NCBI GenBank assembly: GCA_034664125.1
Contig: JAXDIG010000046.1
Coordinates: 62,001-126,000, forward strand
Length of the DNA stretch: 64,000 nt
Direction of reading: 5' to 3'
Origin: JACVRW01 sp034664125
GTDB lineage: Bacteria; Actinomycetota; Thermoleophilia; Solirubrobacterales; Thermoleophilaceae
This document shows positions 25,272 through 33,343 of the stretch, piece by piece (positions within the stretch are counted from its first letter, which is position 1; each line of letters begins with the position of its first letter). A model generated the notes under the pieces. It made no database searches, was not told the DNA's origin, and saw only the letters and a program-made list of their open reading frames with translations. Made by a program: the position numbers and the translations under genes.

Positions 25272-25658
25272 ATGTCGAGCTATACGAAGCTGAACCTGCT
25301 GGAGCTGGAGGACTCGGTCGGCGACCGCGCGCCGGAGGTCGAGGGGCGCTTTGGCCGCACGAAGCTCGGGTCCCGCGACCTCGGCGTGACCCACTTCCGG
25401 TATGCGGCCGGGTTCCGGAGCCCAGTGGCGCACCGGCACCGCGAGCAGGAGGAGGTCTACGTGGTGGTCGCCGGCTCGGGCCGCGCCCTGCTCGACCGCG
25501 AGGTGGTCGAGCTCCAGCAGTGGGACACCCTGCGGGTCGCCCCCGAGGTGGTGCGCGCGTTCGAGGCGGGTCCCGACGGGCTGGACCTGATCGCCATTGG
25601 CGGGCCGAAGCCCGAGGGCGGCGACGGGGAACAAGCCTCGGCGGACTGGCCCGACTGA
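25272..25658 (+). CDS. Cupin-domain protein
   Basis: 128 residues forming one cupin barrel. Motif 1 is HRHREQEEVYVVVAGSGRALL, with the metal-type His-His-Glu pattern. A shorter motif 2 follows (DTLRVAPEVVRAFEAGP) in which the final His is replaced by Arg. The protein could be an enzyme or only a binding protein. It stands alone between unrelated genes. Confidence 0.82.
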   Translation: MSSYTKLNLLELEDSVGDRAPEVEGRFGRTKLGSRDLGVTHFRYAAGFRSPVAHRHREQEEVYVVVAGSGRALLDREVVELQQWDTLRVAPEVVRAFEAGPDGLDLIAIGGPKPEGGDGEQASADWPD

Positions 25659-25709
25659 ACGCTCACCGGAGGGCGGGAGGAGCGTCCGCGGACGCTCCCC
25701 CCGCGATTC

Positions 25710-26396
25710 CTACCGAGCCTCCGTGGCCGGCTGCGGATTCGGCAAGTTGGCCGACCCGCGTGACAGCACGCCACCCGTGAGCACGTTCCACCCGATGTAG
25801 CCCATCGCGGCCAGGAGCACCGCCCAGCTCACGGCGACCACGGCGTTGCTGTTGGCGCTGAAGCCGGCGATGTTCACTACGACGGCGACGGTCAGCCCGA
25901 CCGCGGCCCACGCCGGCGCGACCCGTGAGCGGATCAAACCGATGGTAAGCAGGACCGTGCCGATCAGGATCGACAGGCCGCCAACCGAGAACACGATGCC
26001 CACCCCGCCGGCGGTGTCGAAGCGCTCGAGCAGGGCAGCCATCTGGGCGTGATCGGCGCCCTTCGCGACCATCTGCCAGCTCATGAACTGGCTCATCACG
26101 TCGCCGATCGCAACCACCGCGCCGAGCACGGCCAACCCACCGCCGATGTCGCCGAGTCTCGGTGAGCGCTCGCGCACGAGCGCCGCGATTCCGAGCAGGG
26201 CGGGCACCAGCAGGATCGAGCCGATCAAAAGCAGCAACGTGAACCAGTACCAGCGGTCGGGATGCTGCGCGATGACGTCCAGCTGCGCCCCCGCGTTGCC
26301 CTTGAAGGCGGGCGAAACCAGCGACGACGCAAGTGCGAACAGCGGCGCCAGGACGAGCGACAGCCCGACTGCCGTCTGTGGAAGTGACCTCTTCAT
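25710..26396 (-). CDS. Multi-spanning membrane protein of unknown function
   Basis: 228 residues with about six membrane helices. It starts with MKRSLPQTAVGLSLVLAPLF and has a long loop near residue 115 (FMSWQMVAKGADHAQM). GGAGG is well placed before ATG 26396. I do not recognise a named family with certainty; DUF4386-like membrane proteins have a comparable layout. It is divergent from the sensor kinase gene, and its promoter region may be shared with it. Confidence 0.7.
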   Translation of the reverse strand: MKRSLPQTAVGLSLVLAPLFALASSLVSPAFKGNAGAQLDVIAQHPDRWYWFTLLLLIGSILLVPALLGIAALVRERSPRLGDIGGGLAVLGAVVAIGDVMSQFMSWQMVAKGADHAQMAALLERFDTAGGVGIVFSVGGLSILIGTVLLTIGLIRSRVAPAWAAVGLTVAVVVNIAGFSANSNAVVAVSWAVLLAAMGYIGWNVLTGGVLSRGSANLPNPQPATEAR

Positions 26397-26516
26397 GCGA
26401 ATACCTCCTACGTCCGAAGGAAGTTGACGCCGCCAAGCTAGGCGCGGCCCGACCGCCCGTCTGCGCCCGCGCGACCGATTCGATTGGTCCCTGAGGATGA
26501 ATCGCAAGCCGCCGCT

Positions 26517-26545
26517 CGGCCGATGCGCGCGGCCCCAATCGGCCG
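26517..26545 (+). promoter_or_regulatory. Inverted repeat before the DesK-type kinase gene
   Basis: CGGCCGAT (26517-26524) and ATCGGCCG (26538-26545) form a perfect 8-bp dyad with a 13-base spacer, ending 13 bases before the start codon. It is a candidate site for the NarL-type regulator of this operon. There is no further support. Confidence 0.35.
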
Positions 26546-26558
26546 GTAACTTCTGCCC

Positions 26559-27746
26559 ATGGCGCGCATACGCCGGCTGAGCCGCGCGACCTTGTTCGAT
26601 ATCGCGGTCGTCCTGGCCGTCACCGCGGTTACCGAATGGGCGGTCTTCGACACCCACGAGGACGTCAGCACGCACGTCGCCGGACCGCGCTGGCTCACCG
26701 TGCCGCTCCCCCTGTTGATCGCGCTACCGCTGCTCTGGCGCCGGAGCCGCCCGCTCCTCGTCGCCGCGCTTGTCGTGGCGGGCTTCGCGGCGCAGGCGTT
26801 CGCGAGTGGCCATACCCCCGAGGGCCTCCAGATCATCCTGATCTGGGTGATCGTCTCTTACAGCGTCGCCGCCCACAGCGACCGCCGGGAGGCCCTGATC
26901 GGGCTTGCCGTCGTGCTCGCCGGATTCACCGTCTACTCCGCCGAAAACGACGACATCGTGAGCGGCCGGGCGGGAGATCTCTGGGCCGGGGCGTTCTTCC
27001 TCATCCTCGCCGTCGGCGCCTGGCTGGCCGGCATGGTCGTGCACGGCCGGCGGGAAGCCGCCGCGCTGGCCGCCCAGGCGAGTGCACTCGAGCGGAAGGC
27101 GCGGGTCGCGAGCGCCGAAGAGCGCGCGCGCATGGCACGTGAGCTGCACGACATCGTCTCGCACAAGCTGAGCGTGGTCGTCGTCCAGGCGGCCGGTGCC
27201 CGTGCGCAGGCAGACGAGCATGTCTCCGGAGCCGCGACGCTGGAGAAGATCGAGCGCAGTGGGCGGGAGGCGCTGGTCGAGATGCGGCGGCTGCTCGGCG
27301 TCCTACGTGAGGACGACGGCGCGGACCCGGCGCTCGCGCCTCGGCCCGGCATCGAGCAACTCACGACGCTGGCCGACGGCGTGCGTGGCGCGGGCCTTGC
27401 CGTGGAGCTGGACATCGACGCGAACTGCTCCGGACTGCCGGCGGCAATCGACCTGTCCGCGTACCGGATCGTCCAGGAGGCGCTCACGAACACGCTCCGG
27501 CACGCCGGTGCCGACGCCCACGCCCGGGTGCGGGTGCGCCGTGGGCGGGAGGCGCTCACGATCGAGGTCATCGACGACGGCGGTGGCCAGGCCGCCGCCG
27601 GGTCGCCCGGGTCCAGTGGGCACGGCCTGATCGGCATGCGCGAGCGGGCTGCGCTCTTGGGTGGCGAGTTGCGAGCCGGCCCGCGGCCGGCCGGCGGCTT
27701 CGCCGTCAACGCGCGGCTGCCCCTCCCAGCCCCCAGTCGCGCGTGA
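26559..27746 (+). CDS. NarL/DesK-type sensor histidine kinase
   Basis: 395 residues. Four or five membrane helices in the first 155 residues take the place of a soluble sensor. A HisKA_3 dimerisation domain with the phospho-His in ARELHDIVSHKLSVVVVQA follows. The ATPase domain has LTNTLRHAG, DDGGG and GHGLIGMRERAALLGG. It overlaps the response regulator by four bases (GTGA). Kinases of this layout often sense membrane state or wall-active compounds; the signal here is unknown. Confidence 0.92.
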   Translation: MARIRRLSRATLFDIAVVLAVTAVTEWAVFDTHEDVSTHVAGPRWLTVPLPLLIALPLLWRRSRPLLVAALVVAGFAAQAFASGHTPEGLQIILIWVIVSYSVAAHSDRREALIGLAVVLAGFTVYSAENDDIVSGRAGDLWAGAFFLILAVGAWLAGMVVHGRREAAALAAQASALERKARVASAEERARMARELHDIVSHKLSVVVVQAAGARAQADEHVSGAATLEKIERSGREALVEMRRLLGVLREDDGADPALAPRPGIEQLTTLADGVRGAGLAVELDIDANCSGLPAAIDLSAYRIVQEALTNTLRHAGADAHARVRVRRGREALTIEVIDDGGGQAAAGSPGSSGHGLIGMRERAALLGGELRAGPRPAGGFAVNARLPLPAPSRA

Positions 27747-28408
27747 TCCGCGTCGTCATCGCAGACGATCAGGACCTCGTTCGCGAGGGGCTGCGGATGA
27801 TGCTCGAGGCCGAAGGCGACATCGGCGTCGTGGGAGAGGCGGGCAACGGGCTCTTGGCGCTTGACGCCGCGCGCGCGCACGATCCCGACGTGCTGCTGAT
27901 GGATGTCCGCATGCCGGAGCTCGACGGACTCGAGGCGACCGAACGCCTGGTCGACTCGAACGCCCGCACCCGGGTCCTCATGCTCACCACGTTCGACCTC
28001 GACGAGTACGTCTACCGCGCGATGAAGGCCGGCGCCTCGGGCTTCCTCCTCAAGGACGCGAACCGCGAGCAGCTCGCCGCGGCAGTACGCACGGTTGCCG
28101 CCGGCGACGCGTTGCTCGCCCCCGCGATCACGCGCCGCCTCATCGAGGACTTCTGCCACCGGCCCCCGCCCTCCGCGGGCGTACCCGCTGCCGCCGGCGA
28201 GCTCAGCCCCCGCGAGCTGGAGGTGCTGAGGCTGCTCGCCCAGGGAATGTCGAACGCGGAGATAGCGGGAAACCTCTTCCTGAGCGAAGCGACCGTCAAG
28301 AGCCACGTGGCGCGCCTTCTGAGCAAGCTCAACCTGCGCGACCGCGTCCAGGCGGTCGTACTCGCCTACGAGTCGGGGATCGTTCGTCCCGGCGACGGCG
28401 ACTACTGA
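27743..28408 (+). CDS. NarL/LuxR-family response regulator
   Basis: 221 residues. The receiver domain has the phospho-Asp in VLLMDVRMPELDG, and the Lys is in FLLKDA. The LuxR-type HTH is at about 155-215 (LSPRELEVLRLLAQGMSNAEIA, then SEATVKSHVARLLSKL). It starts with GTG inside the kinase stop. The tRNA-Arg gene lies just downstream on the opposite strand. Confidence 0.94.
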   Translation: MIRVVIADDQDLVREGLRMMLEAEGDIGVVGEAGNGLLALDAARAHDPDVLLMDVRMPELDGLEATERLVDSNARTRVLMLTTFDLDEYVYRAMKAGASGFLLKDANREQLAAAVRTVAAGDALLAPAITRRLIEDFCHRPPPSAGVPAAAGELSPRELEVLRLLAQGMSNAEIAGNLFLSEATVKSHVARLLSKLNLRDRVQAVVLAYESGIVRPGDGDY

Positions 28409-28410
28409 AC

Positions 28411-28483
<73 letters not shown>

Positions 28484-28567
28484 CCGGTGGGAGAGGGTAG
28501 CGGCAGGTCTGGCTTCGCCCTCGTTCAGGGGCTAGGCTCGCTGGCGCCGGCGAACGAAGGGAGTGAG

Positions 28568-28984
28568 ATGGCTGACGACAATGCAGCTGCCTACCGTGCC
28601 GCGCTGGACCGAGGCAACGCGGGTGACCTCGACGGGTATCTGGACTTCTACTCGGACGACGTCGTCTTCGGCGGCGTGACCCCCGAGCCGCTCGACAAGG
28701 CCGGCACCGTCGCATTCCACGAGAACTTCTACAGCGCCTTCCCGGGCGCCCAGGCGCAGGTGCTCGACCTGGTCGAGTCGGGCGACCGGCTGGCCGCGCG
28801 CCTCGTGCTCAGCGGCCGTCACGAGGGCCCTTTCCTCGGCGTCCCGGCAACCGGCAACGACATGCGGCTGGCGATCACCACGATCCTCACGATGCGCGAC
28901 GGCAAGTGCGTCGAGCGCTGGTCGACGGCAGACATGCTCGGCCTGCTGATCCAGGTCGGCGCCCTGCCGCCGCCCGGCGCCTAG
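28568..28984 (+). CDS. SnoaL-like/NTF2-fold ester-cyclase-type protein
   Basis: 138 residues of the NTF2-like fold. The family features are an early AALDRGNAGDLDGYLDFYSDDVVF segment, FHENFYSAFPGAQAQVLDLV, and RWSTADMLGLLIQVGALP at the end, as in SnoaL-like polyketide cyclase relatives. ATG 28568 is chosen because GGGAGTGAG precedes it and the N-terminus is conserved. The substrate is unknown and no biosynthetic cluster surrounds it. Confidence 0.83.
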   Translation: MADDNAAAYRAALDRGNAGDLDGYLDFYSDDVVFGGVTPEPLDKAGTVAFHENFYSAFPGAQAQVLDLVESGDRLAARLVLSGRHEGPFLGVPATGNDMRLAITTILTMRDGKCVERWSTADMLGLLIQVGALPPPGA

Positions 28985-28994
28985 AGGGCGGTCT

Positions 28995-29756
28995 TCAGCG
29001 CCGGCGACCGTGCTTGCGCTTGCGCGTCTGGCGCCGGCGCGCCGGCGCCCGCGGCGCGGCCGGCGGCTCTGAGACGACGGGGGCAGGCGCTGCCGCCGGG
29101 GCCGGCATGCCGAGCGGAGCGAACCGCCAGAAGCACAGCTGCTGCCCGAGCGTCCACATGCTCGTGGTGATCCAGTACACCGCGAGCCCGGCCGGGAAGC
29201 GGGCCACGATCCCCACGAACAGCAGCGGCAGCGCGAGCATCAGGCCGCGCTGGCCGCCCTGCATCGACCGCGTGGCGATCAGGCTGCCCGCGATCTGGGA
29301 GACGAGGTACGCGGTCACGAGCGCGACCAGCACCGCTCCGTGGGGCTTCTGCGTGAGGTGCGGGATGAACAGCAGGCCGGAGTCGCCGAACAGCCCGTTC
29401 TTCACGTCGTGGCGCATCAGGTAGTAGAGCGAGATGAACACGGGGATCTGCACGAGCAGCGGCAGGAACGCGGCGAGGGGATTGATGCCGTGCTCGCGGT
29501 AGTACGCCTGCATCTCGCGCTGGAGGCGCTCGCGGTCGCCCTTGTGGCGCTGCTGCAACTCCTTCATCTGGGGCATGTGCTTGCGCATCTCGCGCTGCGA
29601 GCGGAACTGCCGCACCACGAGCGGCAGCGTGCAGATGCGCACCAGCAGGGTCAGGCCGACGATCGCCAGGCCCCACCCGAGGCCGATCGAGTGCAGCTTC
29701 TCGAGCGTCCACTCCTCGACGCCGATCAGCGGCTGCAGGACGTTTGCCAGGAACAT
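28995..29756 (-). CDS. yidC: YidC/Oxa1-family membrane protein insertase
   Basis: 253 residues with the Oxa1 core: TM1 LGWGLAIVGLTLLVRICTLPL, a cytoplasmic helical hairpin MPQMKELQQRHKGDRERLQREM, then INPLAAFLPLLVQIPVFISLYY. Two or three more helices follow, and a very basic tail (RRRQTRKRKHGRRR) suits ribosome contact. A conserved membrane Arg lies in LLVRICTLP. It inserts small or Sec-independent proteins. It is not beside rpmH/rnpA/jag, the usual yidC locus, so this may be a second paralogue. Confidence 0.92.
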   Translation of the reverse strand: MFLANVLQPLIGVEEWTLEKLHSIGLGWGLAIVGLTLLVRICTLPLVVRQFRSQREMRKHMPQMKELQQRHKGDRERLQREMQAYYREHGINPLAAFLPLLVQIPVFISLYYLMRHDVKNGLFGDSGLLFIPHLTQKPHGAVLVALVTAYLVSQIAGSLIATRSMQGGQRGLMLALPLLFVGIVARFPAGLAVYWITTSMWTLGQQLCFWRFAPLGMPAPAAAPAPVVSEPPAAPRAPARRRQTRKRKHGRRR

Positions 29757-29768
29757 TCGAGAGCCAGG

Positions 29769-30986
29769 CTAGCTACCTCCGTTGGTCACGAGGAACAGCA
29801 CGGGCGCGGCGAGGGCGAGCAGGCAGATCAAGGCGAAGTACGCCCAGCCCAGCACGCGGCTCAGCGGGCCGTTGACGTGGCGGCCCATGACCTCACGGTC
29901 GCCGCCGACCAGCAGGATCGGGAGATAGGTCAGCGGCAGCACCGGAATCGAGAAGATCACGGCGTACTCGGTCAGCTCGATCGGGTCGACTCCGGTCTGG
30001 GCGATCGCGAATCCCGCGAGCAGGAAACCGGCGAGCGAGAGCGCGAAGCGCGGCTCGTCGAGCAGCCGGAAGCGCTTGCCCCACTTCCAGCCCTGGTGCT
30101 GCGCCAGGTTGTACGCGGCCGAGAACGCGGTGTCGATGGTCGCGCCTCCGACCGCGAACAGGATCCCCACGAACGCGAGCAGGAGGCCGAGCTCTCCGAA
30201 CGGGACCTCCGCGACGAGCGCAGTGGTGCCTACGCTGCCCGGGCTTATCCCGGCCGGCTTCAGTACCTGGGTCGAGGCGATCAGGATGCTCACGGCCAGC
30301 AATCCGCCCAGCCCGAAGCCGAGAAAGGCGTTCGCCCGGTTGACCTTCAGGTCGTGCTCGTCCCAGCCCTCCTCGACCGCGCCGCTCGAGTAGAAGTAGA
30401 TCTCGTACGGCATCAGCGCCGCGGCGATCAGGCCGACCACGAAGTACCAGTAGATGGCTGCGCCGTGCGCCTCCGGCACGAAGCCATTGCCCACCGCGCC
30501 CCAGTCCGGGTGCAGCTTGATCGACGCCGCGAAGTAGACGAACAGCGCCAATCCGAGGTAGCCGAAGATGCGCTCGATCCCGCCGAACGGCAAGAAGTAG
30601 ATGGCCGCCGCGATCGCCAGCACGGCCACGAGCACGAAGAAGCCGACGCTGACGTCGAAGAAGTAGTTCAGGACGAACCCGAGCCCGCCGAGCTCCGCGG
30701 CCAGCGTCAGGACCGTCAGCACCAGTGAGGCGATCAGCGTGAAGGTCGAGAGCCGCGGGCCGTAGCGCTCCTTGACGAGCACGAAGTTGGGCTTGCGCGC
30801 CACCGCCACGATGCGGCCGCTCATCTCGGAGAAGACCATGATGCCGACCACGCCGACCGGCACCGCCCAGAGCGCCGGGTAGCCGACCTTCGAGCCCGCT
30901 TGGGCGTTGAACACGAGGTCGCCGATGTCCACAAAGCCGCCGATCGCGGCGATCACGCCGAGCGCGATGTTGAGGAGGGTCTTCAC
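29769..30986 (-). CDS. NRAMP-family transporter homologue with altered metal-site motifs
   Basis: 405 residues with about eleven membrane helices in the NRAMP/LeuT arrangement. In NRAMP the TM1 motif is DPGN and the TM6 motif is MPH(N). Here they read DIGD (Asp20-Asp23) and MPYE (Met192-Glu195). One Asp and the Met are kept, Pro and Asn are replaced, and the His is a Tyr. Altered sites are known in Mg2+-type or NRAMP-related proteins, so Mn2+/Fe2+ specificity should not be assumed. The start is GTG, overlapping the lipoprotein gene (GTGA). Confidence 0.82.
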   Translation of the reverse strand: MKTLLNIALGVIAAIGGFVDIGDLVFNAQAGSKVGYPALWAVPVGVVGIMVFSEMSGRIVAVARKPNFVLVKERYGPRLSTFTLIASLVLTVLTLAAELGGLGFVLNYFFDVSVGFFVLVAVLAIAAAIYFLPFGGIERIFGYLGLALFVYFAASIKLHPDWGAVGNGFVPEAHGAAIYWYFVVGLIAAALMPYEIYFYSSGAVEEGWDEHDLKVNRANAFLGFGLGGLLAVSILIASTQVLKPAGISPGSVGTTALVAEVPFGELGLLLAFVGILFAVGGATIDTAFSAAYNLAQHQGWKWGKRFRLLDEPRFALSLAGFLLAGFAIAQTGVDPIELTEYAVIFSIPVLPLTYLPILLVGGDREVMGRHVNGPLSRVLGWAYFALICLLALAAPVLFLVTNGGS

Positions 30987-31408
30987 AGGCCCGCCGAGAG
31001 GCGGCTGGCCCGGTCGCCCAGGCGCGTCAGCGCATCGCCGGCACTGCGCCCCTCGCTCTCAGACGACGGGGCGGTCTGGATCTGCCCGAGGGCCTGCGAG
31101 ATCGCGCCGGCGAGCTCGACGGCGGCAGCCTTGCGCGCCGCCACCTCTCCGTTGGCGTCGGCGTCGTTGAGCTTCTCCGCCTCGTGGTCGACGTCTTCGC
31201 CGAGTTCGCGGGCATGCGCCCGGGCAAACGTTGCCTTGGTCCTGTCTCGAGCAACCTCGCGGGCCATCAACGCGCCGTCCGCCGCCGATGATTCCAGCGA
31301 CTTGATGCTGCGCGCCAGCTCCTCCGGCCGCATCGCGCCTCCGCAGCCGCTCAAGGCGACCGCGATGCCCAGTGCCGCGACAGCGCATGTTCGCTTCGAT
31401 TGGCTCAA
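30983..31408 (-). CDS. Small helical lipoprotein
   Basis: 141 residues starting with TTG 31408. A lipoprotein signal peptide ends in the lipobox ALSGC (Cys22). The rest is predicted alpha-helical and rich in Ala, Glu and Arg (ELARSIKSLESSAADGALMAREV). I do not recognise the family. It overlaps the NRAMP-like gene, so it may be an outer-face accessory of that transporter (inference). Confidence 0.7.
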   Translation of the reverse strand: MSQSKRTCAVAALGIAVALSGCGGAMRPEELARSIKSLESSAADGALMAREVARDRTKATFARAHARELGEDVDHEAEKLNDADANGEVAARKAAAVELAGAISQALGQIQTAPSSESEGRSAGDALTRLGDRASRLSAGL

Positions 31409-31444
31409 GCGAAGCGAGCCTTACCCGCATTGCCTACGCGCGAA

Positions 31445-32320
31445 TCAGCTGGACGTGCTCGCCGCGAGGCCGCGCCTGCGGCCGCGCGCAGCGTGACCGG
31501 TGCCGCGCCTCTCACCCGGCCCGGCGGTGCCCCACTCGCTGACCTGGTAGTAGAGCCCGTTCGCCTTGCCGCGGATGTCGGTCCCGGGATAGGCGGTCAG
31601 CGGCCGGCCGCCACCGGCCCGGATCATGTCCTCGAAGACGTCCGGCTCGGAGCCGCTGAGGTTCTCCACCACTACCACCAGGCCGCCGGGCCGCATGTGC
31701 CGCTCGACCGCCCCGTAGAAGCGGCGGTGGAGATTCCAGTCGCGGTCGAAGACCTGTATGTCCTCGGGCCGGCTCGGGTCGGGCAGGAAGTGCGGCGGGT
31801 TGGCGACGACGACGTCCCACCGCTCCGTCTCGGGGATCTGGTCGAGCGCGTCCGACACGTAGGTCGAAACGCGGTCCTCGAGGCCGTTGTACTCGGCCGT
31901 GCGGCGTGCGCTGGCTATCGACCCGGGCTCGATGTCCGACAGGGCGAGCGTCTGGCACCAGCCGGCGGCGAGCAGGGAGTAGCCGATGTAGCCGGGCCCG
32001 GAGCAGAACTCGAACAGCCGGTCACAGCGACTCACTCCGAGCTCGTTGAGCACGCGCGGGAAGTCCTGGCCGAAGGCCAATCCGCCGCGGTGCTGCTCGG
32101 GACGGTCGAACACGGCGATGCCGTCGTACACCGCCACGATGTCCTCGGTGGACCGTCGCGCCGCGACTCGTCCGCGCGACAGCTTGCGGGCGAGCTTCCG
32201 GACCGCCAGCCGGGCCAGCGTGCCGCCGTCGTACATCTCCTCGACCAGGCGCTCGGGGATGTAGGAAGCGACGTGGTAAGCGTCCAGCTCGTAGGGCTGC
32301 GGGTGCGGTGGGGTGGTCAT
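31445..32320 (-). CDS. SAM-dependent methyltransferase (NPPH motif)
   Basis: 291 residues. A Rossmann methyltransferase: motif I is LFEFCSGPGYIGYSLLAAG, motif II is ALSDIEPGSIASARRTAEYNG, and motif IV is VVVANPPHFLPD. The NPP(H/Y) motif is typical of enzymes that modify planar N atoms (protein Gln, rRNA or DNA bases). The C-terminus is a basic tail (RRGTGHAARGRRRGLAAS). ATG 32320 is chosen; an in-frame start at 32350 is possible. The target is unknown. Its upstream region carries the 26-bp direct repeats described at 32369. Confidence 0.83.
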   Translation of the reverse strand: MTTPPHPQPYELDAYHVASYIPERLVEEMYDGGTLARLAVRKLARKLSRGRVAARRSTEDIVAVYDGIAVFDRPEQHRGGLAFGQDFPRVLNELGVSRCDRLFEFCSGPGYIGYSLLAAGWCQTLALSDIEPGSIASARRTAEYNGLEDRVSTYVSDALDQIPETERWDVVVANPPHFLPDPSRPEDIQVFDRDWNLHRRFYGAVERHMRPGGLVVVVENLSGSEPDVFEDMIRAGGGRPLTAYPGTDIRGKANGLYYQVSEWGTAGPGERRGTGHAARGRRRGLAASTSS

Positions 32321-32368
32321 CCCCGACTTAGGATGGCTATCGGATAACACGCGCGTATGGCATCGGCT

Positions 32369-32420
32369 GGCCGATATATGGACTTTTGGCGGCCGGCCGA
32401 TATATGGACTTTCGGCGGCC
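32369..32420 (-). repeat. Two tandem 26-bp direct repeats, candidate AraC-type binding site
   Basis: Copies at 32369-32394 and 32395-32420 have the unit GGCCGATATATGGACTTTTG plus GCGGCC and differ at one base. The centre CGATATATGGACTTT is the most AT-rich stretch nearby. They sit between the AraC-family gene (ends 32427) and the methyltransferase (start 32320), i.e. about 50-100 bases upstream of the latter's start on the minus strand. Paired direct repeats are the usual site form for AraC-family regulators. Confidence 0.7.
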
Positions 32421-32426
32421 TGGCGT

Positions 32427-33332
32427 CTATGCGCTGCGCACGCGCTCGCGGTAGGCGGTCGGCGCCTCTCCGCGCTGGCGCTTGAACGCCCGCGAGAAAT
32501 AGAGCTGGTCGTCGAAGCCGACGTCGTGCGCGATCTCGTTGATGCTGCGGGCCGTGAAGCGCAGCAGCCGCGCCGCCTCGAGCATCACGCGGTCGGTGAT
32601 CAGCTCCTTGGTGGCCTGGCCCGTGACCTCCGACAGCGCGCGCGACAGGGCGGCCTGGGGAACGCCCAGGGCGTCGGCGTAGTGACCGGTGTCGTGGCGG
32701 GCGGCGAAGTCGCGCTCCAGTAGCCGCGCGAAGCGCCGGTGCAGCTGCGCCGCGGCGTCGAGGCCCTGTACCTCCGCATGCACGTCCTCGTGCCAGCGCT
32801 CGACCCAGAGCAAGAGACTCGAGAGCAGGTGCCGCTGCAGGTCGATGCTGCGCGCGTCGGGCGTCCGGGCGAGCTCAGCGGACAGCATGTCCAGGATCGC
32901 CTCGACCCGTTCGGCCTCGCTCTCCGGCACGCGCGCCGTGCGCTCGCTGCGGGCGGCGAGCAGAGACGCCGGATGGGTGCGCGCCATCGGTCCGTCGTAG
33001 AGCAGCTCCTCGCCGAAGCGCACGATCACGCCGGTCATCGCCTGGGCGCGCTCGAAGACGTGCACCTGACCGCGGGCGATCAGGGTGATCGTGCCGGGCT
33101 CGATCGAAGCCGGCTGACCGTCGAGCAGGTGCAGCGCTTCCCCCTCGCGCACCCAGATCAGCTCGTGGTAGTCGTGGCGGTGCGGCTTGCGCACGCCGCG
33201 CGTGGCAGCGGAGCCGACGTCGGCCGCCTCCAGCCACACGACCTCGATCGGGGCGACGGAATCCGGCAGGCGATCGAGCTCCAGCGAAGCGCTCAGCGCC
33301 TGCGGTGGGGCGCCGGTGGCCATGCCCCACAT
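32427..33332 (-). CDS. AraC-family transcriptional regulator
   Basis: 301 residues. An N-terminal cupin-like sensor (KPHRHDYHELIWVREGEALHLLDG) is followed by a helical linker. The C-terminal double HTH runs from about 205 to 300: HTH1 is YADALGVPQAALSRALSEVTG and HTH2 is SINEIAHDVGFDDQLYFSRAFKRQRGEAPTAYR. Its start is ATG 33332, 11 bases after the peptidase stop, or ATG 33323. It is probably co-transcribed with the S15-type peptidase. The ligand pocket is unassigned. Confidence 0.93.
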   Translation of the reverse strand: MWGMATGAPPQALSASLELDRLPDSVAPIEVVWLEAADVGSAATRGVRKPHRHDYHELIWVREGEALHLLDGQPASIEPGTITLIARGQVHVFERAQAMTGVIVRFGEELLYDGPMARTHPASLLAARSERTARVPESEAERVEAILDMLSAELARTPDARSIDLQRHLLSSLLLWVERWHEDVHAEVQGLDAAAQLHRRFARLLERDFAARHDTGHYADALGVPQAALSRALSEVTGQATKELITDRVMLEAARLLRFTARSINEIAHDVGFDDQLYFSRAFKRQRGEAPTAYRERVRSA

Positions 33333-33343
33333 GATGGCGAACG

